From Spirochaetaceae bacterium (lineage in GTDB: Bacteria; Spirochaetota; Spirochaetia; Treponematales; Breznakiellaceae): a stretch of DNA of 16,208 nucleotides. The notes under the pieces are model-generated. The model had not been told where the DNA came from. It was given only the letters and a program-made list of their open reading frames with translations, and ran no database searches. The stretch spans positions 1 through 16,208 of the forward strand of contig JAITNZ010000054.1 in NCBI GenBank assembly GCA_031290205.1, read 5' to 3'. The translations under genes and the position numbers were made by a program. Below are positions 6,119 to 12,326 of the stretch, in pieces (position 1 is the first letter of the stretch; every line of letters starts with the position of its first letter).

Positions 6119-7321
6119 CTATTTAATCTCGAAATATTTTTGCGGGACTATCTGCTCGGTTGTGCGCAGACTACCCAGCCCAAAGATATAGGTATCCATG
6201 TAGACTAGAAAATGATTGTCGACCTCAAGATCGGTAAGCGGGTCGGTATAGTGGATGCCGTTCCACTTTGAATCGGGTGTGAAGGTTGACAATGCCGCAA
6301 AAAAATCAACGGCGCTGTAAAGATTCGCCTTCTTTTCGATAACGCGCTTGGCGAACTCACCCACACCGGCGGAGAGCACATAGCCGAAAGCATACTGCCA
6401 TGTGCCGAAACGCCCCCCCCCCCCCCTGCTGATGACCGCCGTTTCTATACGCTTAAGTATTTCTTCCCAATTCCCTGTTTCATTCGACAAATCAATGCCG
6501 AGCGCGGCGGGATAGCCGTCAAGCGGGGAAGGAATATCAGCCTCGACAAACATACCGCCTGTAAGGAAAAGCTGGCGGAGCAGAGGCACCGTCTGGGCAT
6601 CGTTCGTGCAGTAGAATACCGCGTTCTGCCCGTATTGCTCGACCCAGCGCCGGGTATTATCTGAAATATACTGCAAAGTCCGCGCCGCCCCGACATCCGA
6701 TGCGGGGTCGGGCACCTCGATATAGACAAAACGAAGCCCCAAGTCCTTGCAGGCTTCCTCGATAATCCGCCGCCTGCGTCCAAGCGACGCGGACGCCATG
6801 TGGCGGGGAAACGAGATATGGACAAAGGTATCGGCGCCCATTTTTTTCGCCGCCCAAGGGAGGAGGAAGCCGCGTGAAATAAAATCGACGCTGACGACAA
6901 GGGCGGATGCGTCCTCGATCTCTGCCATATCTTCATGCGGTTCGCAGGCAAAGAGCATAATGTCAGGACGGCGCTCGTGTATCACGCGAAAAGCCTCGAT
7001 GGTGCCCGGCACCGCCTGATTCATAATAATCGCCTTCATCAGCGGGTCGTCGCCAAGCGCGATGATAGCAGAAATCATCTGATTCCGCCGTTCGGTAAAA
7101 TCATCGGGATAGGTGATATGCCGGATGATTCCGCCCTCTCCCGCCGCTCCGTAACGAGCAATGAGCTCCCGCACCCCCAAAAAAGAATCGGAAGTGAGGG
7201 TGTTCTCGGCGCTTACGATGCCGATATGATACGTGATCTCTACTTTCTTTTTCCGGCACGAGATGGAAAAGAGCAGCACGATACCAAGCAGAAACAAAAT
7301 CGCTTTTCTTTGGTTTTTCAA
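6119..7321 (-). CDS. DUF3798 family lipoprotein, substrate-binding-protein-like, with a G14 tract
   Basis: A 400-aa protein. A lipoprotein signal peptide ends at C22 (LLFSISC), acceptable for the relaxed spirochete lipobox, so it is likely anchored in an envelope membrane. The body resembles periplasmic sugar-binding-type proteins, with alternating beta/alpha units, an early strand 'YHIGIVSAE', and the phrase FVHISFPRHMASASLGRRRR typical of DUF3798. The ligand is unknown. Start: TTG at 7321 preceded by a perfect AAGGAGG with 5-nt spacing; this beats any ATG nearby. The gene follows mogA by 18 bp and precedes flbB by 17 bp, so it is in one operon with them. Odd: codons 299-303 (SRGGGGRF) contain 14 consecutive G (6413-6426 as C on the plus strand). 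The present count keeps the frame open; gain or loss of one base would truncate the last quarter of the protein. Confidence 0.8.
   Translation of the reverse strand: MKNQRKAILFLLGIVLLFSISCRKKKVEITYHIGIVSAENTLTSDSFLGVRELIARYGAAGEGGIIRHITYPDDFTERRNQMISAIIALGDDPLMKAIIMNQAVPGTIEAFRVIHERRPDIMLFACEPHEDMAEIEDASALVVSVDFISRGFLLPWAAKKMGADTFVHISFPRHMASASLGRRRRIIEEACKDLGLRFVYIEVPDPASDVGAARTLQYISDNTRRWVEQYGQNAVFYCTNDAQTVPLLRQLFLTGGMFVEADIPSPLDGYPAALGIDLSNETGNWEEILKRIETAVISRGGGGRFGTWQYAFGYVLSAGVGEFAKRVIEKKANLYSAVDFFAALSTFTPDSKWNGIHYTDPLTDLEVDNHFLVYMDTYIFGLGSLRTTEQIVPQKYFEIK
6413..6426 (-). repeat. homopolymer tract G14 in coding sequence (possible phase-variation switch)
   Basis: Fourteen C on the plus strand, giving AGG followed by four GGG codons then CGT on the coding strand. 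It is the longest homopolymer seen in the window. Confidence 0.8.
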
Positions 7322-7339
7322 AAGAGCCTCCTTAAATGG

Positions 7340-7858
7340 CTACCGTGCACATTCCCCGCCTTCGCCTGAAAGTATTTCCAGCGCGTGGGGCAGCACATCG
7401 ATGATGAACTCCAGATTTTCACGAACAGCCTTGGGGCTGCCCGGCAGATTGATGATGAGGGTTTTGCCCCGTATCACGGAGACGGCGCGGCTTAACATGG
7501 CGCGTTTCGTGATTGCCATACCGCCAGCCCGCATCGCCTCAGGGATACCCGGCACGAAGCGCTCGGCAACTTCCAGCGTCGCCTCCGGCGTCCAGTCCCG
7601 CGGCGAAAAGCCGGTGCCGCCCGTCGTCAGCACGAGGTCGGCGAGCGCATTATCGGCAAGCCGGCGCAGCTCCCCCTTGAGCAGCTCCTTTTCGTCGGGC
7701 AGTAGACAATAGCTTTCTATATCGTAGCCCGCCCCGCTCATCATTTCTTTTATCAGCGCGCCGCTGGCATCTTCACGCTCGCCGCGCGCGCCCTTATCGC
7801 TCAAGGTGATTATCCCGACGCGGTAGCGTTTCCCGCTAGTCGGCTTGTTGGGTGCCAT
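7340..7858 (-). CDS. mog: MogA/MoaB-like molybdopterin adenylyltransferase
   Basis: A 172-aa cytoplasmic protein of the MoCF-biosynthesis (MogA/MoaB/CinA) fold. Seen: an opening strand with VGIITLSDKGARGEREDASG at 14-33, the TTGGTG signature at 78-83 followed by FSPRDWTPEAT, and NLPGSPKAV at 137-145. These are the molybdopterin-binding loops of MogA, which adenylates molybdopterin with ATP before metal insertion. The SPRDWTPEAT segment points to MogA rather than CinA. Start: ATG at 7858 with AGGAGG 8 nt upstream. It lies between the small protein (16-bp gap) and the DUF3798 lipoprotein (18-bp gap). No other molybdenum-cofactor gene is visible in the window, so the pathway, if present, is encoded elsewhere. 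Confidence 0.9.
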   Translation of the reverse strand: MAPNKPTSGKRYRVGIITLSDKGARGEREDASGALIKEMMSGAGYDIESYCLLPDEKELLKGELRRLADNALADLVLTTGGTGFSPRDWTPEATLEVAERFVPGIPEAMRAGGMAITKRAMLSRAVSVIRGKTLIINLPGSPKAVRENLEFIIDVLPHALEILSGEGGECAR

Positions 7859-7873
7859 ATTTACTTCCTCCTT

Positions 7874-8098
7874 TCAATCTGAAGGCAAGGCTGACGCCGC
7901 CTCGCGCTCTCTGCGCAGTTTTTCAAGATACTCCCATCCGTGCGCGGCTCGCCGGTGGATGTCCGCAATCTGCTCTTCCACTGTAGCGTCCTTCAGACGT
8001 TCGCAGTTCCCGCGCCTCACTTTGTGAATGTCGTCAATGGTAAAATTGGGACTTAACCCAGGTTCGGGAATGTCATAATGTATCATCGCCGTCTCCAT
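7874..8098 (-). CDS. small protein of unknown function (74 aa), antitoxin-like look
   Basis: A short acidic-basic protein with no membrane segment. Visible phrases are HYDIPEPGLSPNFTIDDIHKVRR near the N-terminus and a helical second half (DATVEEQIADIHRRAAHGWEYLEKLRRERE). The first part looks like small conserved proteins sometimes found beside toxin genes, but no toxin partner lies next to it, so no function is assigned. Two starts compete. ATG at 8098 sits 6 nt after an extended -10 box and would be leaderless; ATG at 8086 (residue 5) has GGAG 6 nt upstream. The last residues (ASALPSD and stop) are encoded by a copy of the palindromic repeat, so the original C-terminus may have been replaced. 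It is the first gene of the leftward operon, 15 bp ahead of mogA. Confidence 0.6.
   Translation of the reverse strand: METAMIHYDIPEPGLSPNFTIDDIHKVRRGNCERLKDATVEEQIADIHRRAAHGWEYLEKLRREREAASALPSD
7878..7905 (+). repeat. short palindromic repeat, copy D (degenerate, overlaps the end of the small gene)
   Basis: CTGAAGGCAAGGCTGACGCCGCC on the plus strand, matching the lead of copies C, E and G; the hairpin half is decayed. Read on the minus strand it supplies the last codons and lies just before the stop codon of the 74-aa protein. Confidence 0.45.
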
Positions 8099-8104
8099 AC
8101 TCCT

Positions 8105-8113
8105 ATTCTAGCA
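8105..8113 (-). promoter_or_regulatory. extended -10 promoter for the leftward operon
   Basis: The minus strand reads TGC-TAGAAT, an extended -10 box (TGnTAnAAT). No good -35 is present, as is common for extended -10 promoters. Six nucleotides separate it from the ATG at 8098, the same geometry as at the restriction-modification gene. Confidence 0.45.
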
Positions 8114-8173
8114 CAAAACCGCACGTTTGTTCTATTGCCCATGCGCCCAAGGGGGAGTGGGGAGTAAGTGAAG

Positions 8174-8276
8174 AGGGGGAAGTCTCCCCCTACGCGCGCA
8201 CGTTGTTGCGCGCTACCCTCTCTGCGGGGGATCGCCCCCGCAACGCCCCCACTGGGGGGGCGAGGTGCCCCCCCAG
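8174..8276. repeat. array of four GC-rich perfect hairpins
   Basis: Four back-to-back perfect stems: AGGGGGA-AGTC-TCCCCCT (8174-8191), GCGCGCA-6 nt-TGCGCGC (8194-8213), TGCGGGGG-ATCG-CCCCCGCA (8223-8242) and CTGGGGGGGC-GAGGT-GCCCCCCCAG (8252-8276, 10-bp stem). The spacers are 2, 9 and 9 nt. No T run follows any stem. It is probably a REP-like structured intergenic repeat; bidirectional termination or transcript protection is possible. Confidence 0.65.
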
Positions 8277-8309
8277 ACCCCCCGTTAGCATTATAGGTAT
8301 CACTTTAGA

Positions 8310-8374
8310 ATTTACCCCGAAAAATAAATTGCACCCATGCGCCCATGGGGTGCACTTCAAAATTCGTGGTAAAT
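8310..8374. repeat. 65-bp imperfect palindrome
   Basis: The outer arms are ATTTACC (8310-8316) and GGTAAAT (8368-8374), with partial pairing inward. The inner stem is GCACC/CATG against CATG/GGTGC with one bulged G around 8331-8353. The motif CCCATGCGCCCA inside it (8334-8345) also occurs at 8138-8149. No coding capacity. Confidence 0.45.
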
Positions 8375-8562
8375 CAGCCGGCACTGGGGGGAAGTCGACC
8401 CCTCGCCCGATACTTGCACCCGAACCGGTGAGGGTGTTTACGCAATTAATCTAGCACGGCGTAGCGCCAGCGAAAGCCGCTGTTCAGAAGGCGTTATCAG
8501 TGCGCCGCCCGCTACATTTAGGTTCATCCCAAGCAGCTCAAGTGCGGGAGGTGCTGAAGGTA

Positions 8563-8627
8563 TTGACGAATGGGCGAAAGGGGCATAGACTTTTTCCAGA
8601 GGTGCTTTTGGACGAAAGTGGTATAAT
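8563..8627 (+). promoter_or_regulatory. candidate phoH promoters
   Basis: TTGACG (8563-8568), a 17-nt spacer and TAGACT (8586-8591) form a fair sigma70 promoter. Separately, TGG-TATAAT at 8619-8627 is a perfect extended -10 box, but it lies inside the first codons of any likely phoH start, so it may be chance or an internal promoter. Confidence 0.35.
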
Positions 8628-9591
8628 AGTGTTAGACAACAGCGAACTTGTCAGCGGAGTTTGCGGGGTAAATGACGGCAACTTAAAAGCCATAGAGGGA
8701 AGCCTCGGTTGCAGGGTCGCCGTGCGGGGTAATGAACTGCGTCCGGTCGGACTTGACGAGAAAGGCGCTGAAAAATTCAAGAAAATGATGGATAATCTTA
8801 TAGAAGCCGTCCGCGAGGGAGAAACGCCGACGGTTGAATTTGTGCGCGCGCTGGCAAATGTGCCTGTGAACGAAAGCGGGGGGGGGAAATTCCGCGATTC
8901 GATGATTTCGATACCGGGCGGATTCGGCAAGGTTTTTCCCCGTAGCGGGAATCAGGCGCTGTATATTGCGGCTATCCGTGATTACGAGATTAATTTTAGT
9001 GTCGGTCCCGCGGGCACCGGCAAAACCTTTCTCGCGATAGCCTCCGCGCTTTCGATGCTCCTTTCTAAGAAAATCCGCAAGCTCGTGCTGACGCGCCCTG
9101 TGGTGGAAAGCGGCGAAAATCTGGGGTTTTTGCCCGGCGATCTTGAACAAAAAATAAACCCCTATCTTCGCCCGCTTTACGACGCGATGGAATCGCTCGT
9201 TTCAGGTGAAGTGATTGCGCGGCTTGAAGAAAACCGAATGATTGAAATTGCGCCGCTTGCCTACATGCGCGGCAGAAGTTTTAACGATACCTTTATCATC
9301 TTGGATGAGGCGCAGAACACCACGAAAGAGCAGATGAAGATGTTTTTAACGCGCTTCGGTAGCGGTTCTCGCGCGGTAATCACCGGCGACATTACGCAGA
9401 TTGATCTGCCTGGTCGTATTGAATCGGGATTGAAACACGCGATTTCAATTCTTAACAATATTGAGGGCATCAAAATAACGAATTTGTCCTGCGATGATGT
9501 TGTGCGTAATCCATTGATAAAAAAAATTATTCATGCCTATGATAATGCAGAAAAATTGGCGGCGAGGTCCAACAATGAAAAAGAAAAGTAG
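8608..9591 (+). CDS. phoH: PhoH family ATPase
   Basis: A cytoplasmic P-loop ATPase of the PhoH/YbeZ type, linked in other bacteria to RNA handling together with YbeY. From the start used here (327 aa): an N-terminal KH-like part from about residue 14 (SGVCGVNDGNLKAIE), Walker A GPAGTGKT at 133-140, Walker B with FIILDEAQNT near 229-238, and sensor-like ITGDITQIDLP after it. The frame is open back to a GTG at 8500, but those 36 extra residues look like noise and PhoH proteins usually begin shortly before the NDGNLKAIE segment. TTG at 8608 has AGAGGTG upstream at 3-5 nt spacing; GTG at 8602 and GTG at 8629 are alternatives. It begins the long rightward operon, and its end overlaps the next gene by 17 bp. 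A run of nine G (8878-8886) encodes SGGGK in a linker. Confidence 0.9.
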   Translation: MDESGIIVLDNSELVSGVCGVNDGNLKAIEGSLGCRVAVRGNELRPVGLDEKGAEKFKKMMDNLIEAVREGETPTVEFVRALANVPVNESGGGKFRDSMISIPGGFGKVFPRSGNQALYIAAIRDYEINFSVGPAGTGKTFLAIASALSMLLSKKIRKLVLTRPVVESGENLGFLPGDLEQKINPYLRPLYDAMESLVSGEVIARLEENRMIEIAPLAYMRGRSFNDTFIILDEAQNTTKEQMKMFLTRFGSGSRAVITGDITQIDLPGRIESGLKHAISILNNIEGIKITNLSCDDVVRNPLIKKIIHAYDNAEKLAARSNNEKEK

Positions 9592-11044
9592 TGATGAGCG
9601 GGAGCCGCTCGCTAAAACACTTGAAAAATTGATTCGGGAATCAACGGCAACATGGCAGATGGCGCTTGCTACTTTTATAGCGTTATTGATGGTTACGTTT
9701 ATATCGATAAATCCACGACTGCTGGCATTTCATCAGATCATCGGCGTGATAATCCTCTATATCATCATATATTATTTTTGCTTTGTATATTTATGCAGTT
9801 ACCGCGCGACAGGGAAAATACTGAACAATAATGAAGTATACCTTTTATCCGTGCTGACGGCGCTCTATTTTATCAGCGCAAAATTATTCTCTATCCATTT
9901 AAGCGGCTATATGCCCTGTTCTATCGCGATGCCGACCGCGCTTATTGTCATGTTAATCGCCATAATGATTTCAAGCCGACTCGCCAAAGTTATGGCAATA
10001 TTACTCCCGCTCGGCGCGTTTATGACGGGCTTTTTCGATGTCAGCTCCTACTTTTTCGCACTTGCGTCCGGCATATCGGCAGTGTATGTTTTACGCAGCG
10101 AACGGCGGCGAATGGACATGGTAAAAGCGGGCGCCGCCGTTGCGGTTATCAATGTTATTGCGGCAAGCGCCATATTGATGTCGCGCACCAGCTATTTTGT
10201 TTTTCAACCAATCATTCTATTTTGGGCGGCTATTAACGGTATAGCATCGGCTATGCTCGTGTTGGGGATTACCCCCCTATTAGAAAATATGCTCCACTGC
10301 GCGACCTCATTCAAACTGATTGAATTACTCGACCTTGGCGCCCCGCTTATGCGCCAGCTTGCGCAAAAAACACCGGGCACATTTAGCCATTCGATGCTCG
10401 TTGCTAATTTGGCGGAAGCGGCGTGTCAGGAAATTGGGGCGCGCGCGCTCCTTGCCCGTGCCGGCGCATATTACCATGATATAGGGAAGATCGACCAGCC
10501 TGAATACTTTGTCGAGAATCAGCATAACGATAATAAACATGATGATCTGATGAACCCCCGACTATCGGCGACGGTTATCCGCAGTCATGTCAAACTCGGT
10601 ATCGAGCGGGGAAGGTCGATAGGGCTGCCGAATGAAGTAATCGATATTATCGCGACTCATCACGGCAACAGCCTTATATCATACTTCTATTATGAGGCAT
10701 TAAAAAAAGAGGGTGAAGTGAACAAGGAAGATTTCTGCTATCCGGGAAATCCCCCGCGCGCGAAGGAAGCCGCTGTGGTCATGCTGGCAGATATTACCGA
10801 AGCCGCCGTCCGCACACTCGACAAACCGAGTACGAGCAGACTTGAAAAATTTATTGACGAGCTTATCTCGAAGAAGGTTGATGCGGAACAGCTTGCCGAT
10901 TGTGAATTAACGTTTCGCGAACTAGAAACAATAAAAAAAGTTTTTGTGCGCGTCCTAACCGGCTACTATCACTCGCGTATTGAATATCCCAAAATTCCCG
11001 CTTCCGGCACTGTACAAAAGGTTGAACCCAATGAATCGAGTTGA
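9575..11044 (+). CDS. 7TM-HD family phosphohydrolase (PgpH-like, c-di-AMP phosphodiesterase family), short form
   Basis: A 489-aa membrane protein. Several hydrophobic segments lie between about 26 and 230 (first at 27-45, then 55-74, 90-107, 118-133, 138-155 and onward), followed by a cytoplasmic HD domain. H272, H301-D302-I-G, H338, H362-H363 and D406 form the metal-binding HD set. PgpH enzymes of this family hydrolyse cyclic di-AMP. Typical PgpH has a large extracellular domain (7TMR-HDED) after the first helix; here only about ten residues separate the first two hydrophobic stretches, so that sensor domain is absent. Start: ATG at 9575 has GAGG 7 nt upstream; an earlier ATG at 9533 lies deep in phoH and is less likely. 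It overlaps phoH by 17 bp and ybeY by 14 bp, giving tight translational coupling. Its substrate in this organism is inferred from the family only. Confidence 0.85.
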   Translation: MKKKSSDEREPLAKTLEKLIRESTATWQMALATFIALLMVTFISINPRLLAFHQIIGVIILYIIIYYFCFVYLCSYRATGKILNNNEVYLLSVLTALYFISAKLFSIHLSGYMPCSIAMPTALIVMLIAIMISSRLAKVMAILLPLGAFMTGFFDVSSYFFALASGISAVYVLRSERRRMDMVKAGAAVAVINVIAASAILMSRTSYFVFQPIILFWAAINGIASAMLVLGITPLLENMLHCATSFKLIELLDLGAPLMRQLAQKTPGTFSHSMLVANLAEAACQEIGARALLARAGAYYHDIGKIDQPEYFVENQHNDNKHDDLMNPRLSATVIRSHVKLGIERGRSIGLPNEVIDIIATHHGNSLISYFYYEALKKEGEVNKEDFCYPGNPPRAKEAAVVMLADITEAAVRTLDKPSTSRLEKFIDELISKKVDAEQLADCELTFRELETIKKVFVRVLTGYYHSRIEYPKIPASGTVQKVEPNESS

Positions 11045-11504
11045 TATAGCGGCAGCCGAGGTTCCCCTTCCCGCTTGGGTAGCGAGCGCGGAGAGATTTA
11101 TTTTACAAACACTCGAAAGAATAGATAGGCACAATTGGGATATATCGATACTATTCTGTAACGATAAGTATATACAAACATTGAATAGGCGATACCGCAA
11201 TAAAGATGAAGCGACTGATGTGCTTTCATTTTGTGCAGGCGGGATGTTGCACGAAGACGGGGAAGTGCGGCATATAGCCGGCGATATAGTTATCTCGCTT
11301 GAAACCTTGACAAAAAATTCAAAATATTTTGATACATGCGAGGATGAAGAACTCCGCCGTCTTTTGATACACGGCATTCTGCATCTAAACGGCTTGAATC
11401 ATACGATAAATGATATAAAGCCCGATGCGCTCGAAGCAGAGCCCATGTTGTTTTTACAGGAGAAAATTATCAGTGAATTATCAGACAGCACGATTTTATG
11501 TTAA
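11031..11504 (+). CDS. ybeY: YbeY endoribonuclease / rRNA maturation factor
   Basis: A 157-aa single-domain metalloprotein. The signature HGILHLNGLNH at 114-124 gives the three zinc-binding histidines H114, H118 and H124. The usual aspartate just before the last histidine (GxDH) is asparagine here (GLNH). The upstream segment NRRYRNKDEATDVLSF at 53-68 is also characteristic. YbeY acts on ribosomal RNA maturation and ribosome quality control, and its gene commonly follows phoH. Start: ATG at 11031 has AAAGG 9-10 nt upstream and gives the family's normal length; an earlier in-frame start at 10980 would add 17 unsupported residues inside the preceding gene. It overlaps the 7TM-HD gene by 14 bp. 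Confidence 0.92.
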   Translation: MNRVDIAAAEVPLPAWVASAERFILQTLERIDRHNWDISILFCNDKYIQTLNRRYRNKDEATDVLSFCAGGMLHEDGEVRHIAGDIVISLETLTKNSKYFDTCEDEELRRLLIHGILHLNGLNHTINDIKPDALEAEPMLFLQEKIISELSDSTILC

Positions 11505-11534
11505 TAATACGCACCAACAAATAGAGGATTTGAT

Positions 11535-12326
11535 ATGAGCGAAAGAAACTTTTTTACAATTTTTTTTAAAAATTTATTTGGTAAAAAAGACGACCCTATA
11601 AAAGATTATGGGTCTCTTGAATCAGAAAAGCAGGATATGATACGGGGGGTCATCGCCTTCGGTGAAACGACGGTAAAAGAGATAATGGTGCCGCGCATCG
11701 ATACTTTGTTTCTGCAATCGGATATGCCCAAGGATGATATATTAAAAATGATTGCGGAAAGCGAACATTCGCGCTTCCCCGTCTATAAAGATACTACCGA
11801 TAATGTTATCGGAATTGTATATGTAAAAGATATACTCAAAAAACTGGTAACTAAAAATGATTTTGAAATCGAAGAGGTTCTGCATAAACCGTTCTTTGTC
11901 CCCGAATCAAAACATATTGACGAATTATTCCATGAGTTTCAGGCAAAACACGTTCATATAGCGATAGTCGTCGATGAATACGGCGGTATGTCGGGTATCG
12001 TCAGCATGGAAGATATACTCGAAGAGATTGTCGGCGATATTCAGGATGAATTTGATAACGAAAAAGAAGATATTATCAAGTTAAATGAAAATGTCTGGCT
12101 CTGCGACGCCCGCGTTAATTTGGAAGACCTGTCCGAGAGCATCAATATTGCATTGCCTTTTGCGGAGTTTGATACGCTTGGCGGTTTTGTCTTCGACCTT
12201 TTCGGGAAAATCCCCGTTAAGAACGAAAAGGTATTTTATAACAATTTAATTTTTATTGTGCACGACATGGATGGTAGAAAGATAAACAGCATCAAACTGA
12301 TTGTGCAGAAGGAAACTGAACAGTAG
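11535..12326 (+). CDS. CorC/TlyC family protein with paired CBS domains
   Basis: A 263-aa soluble protein, with no membrane segments and no N-terminal DUF21 region. After a short charged lead come VKEIMVPRIDTLFL at 47-60, the start of the first CBS repeat (about 52-105, ending near GIVYVKDILK), the second CBS repeat (about 117-172, with HIAIVVDEYGGMSGIVSMEDILEEIVGDI) and a CorC_HlyC transporter-associated domain (about 185-260, with LPFAEFDTLGGFVFDLFGKIP). This matches bacterial CorC and spirochete TlyC, linked to magnesium/cobalt efflux or simply annotated as hemolysin; the haemolytic role is doubtful. Start: ATG at 11535 with GAGG 8 nt upstream, 30 bp after ybeY. The stop codon TAG directly abuts the ATG of the fumarase alpha gene. 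Confidence 0.9.
   Translation: MSERNFFTIFFKNLFGKKDDPIKDYGSLESEKQDMIRGVIAFGETTVKEIMVPRIDTLFLQSDMPKDDILKMIAESEHSRFPVYKDTTDNVIGIVYVKDILKKLVTKNDFEIEEVLHKPFFVPESKHIDELFHEFQAKHVHIAIVVDEYGGMSGIVSMEDILEEIVGDIQDEFDNEKEDIIKLNENVWLCDARVNLEDLSESINIALPFAEFDTLGGFVFDLFGKIPVKNEKVFYNNLIFIVHDMDGRKINSIKLIVQKETEQ

Larger units (their letters stand above)
8099..8499. other. divergent intergenic region between the leftward operon and phoH
   Basis: About 400 bp with no supported gene. It contains the four-hairpin array, the 65-bp palindrome, a CACCC/GGGTG stem (8417-8436) and two small adjoining stems (8458-8468 and 8468-8482). Open frames on both strands are by-products of the G/C-rich palindromes. Confidence 0.55.

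Noticed and set aside
6747..7712. Plus-strand frames of 90-159 codons opposite the lipoprotein and mogA
   Set aside because: They are shadows of two well-supported minus-strand genes; composition is Ser/Arg/Pro-rich with no family resemblance.
7874..8098. Toxin-antitoxin pair
   Set aside because: The small protein looks antitoxin-like, but the adjacent gene is clearly mogA and no toxin-sized frame lies on either side.
8174..8276. CRISPR array or tandem repeat
   Set aside because: The four hairpins have different sequences, with no repeated unit and no spacer pattern.
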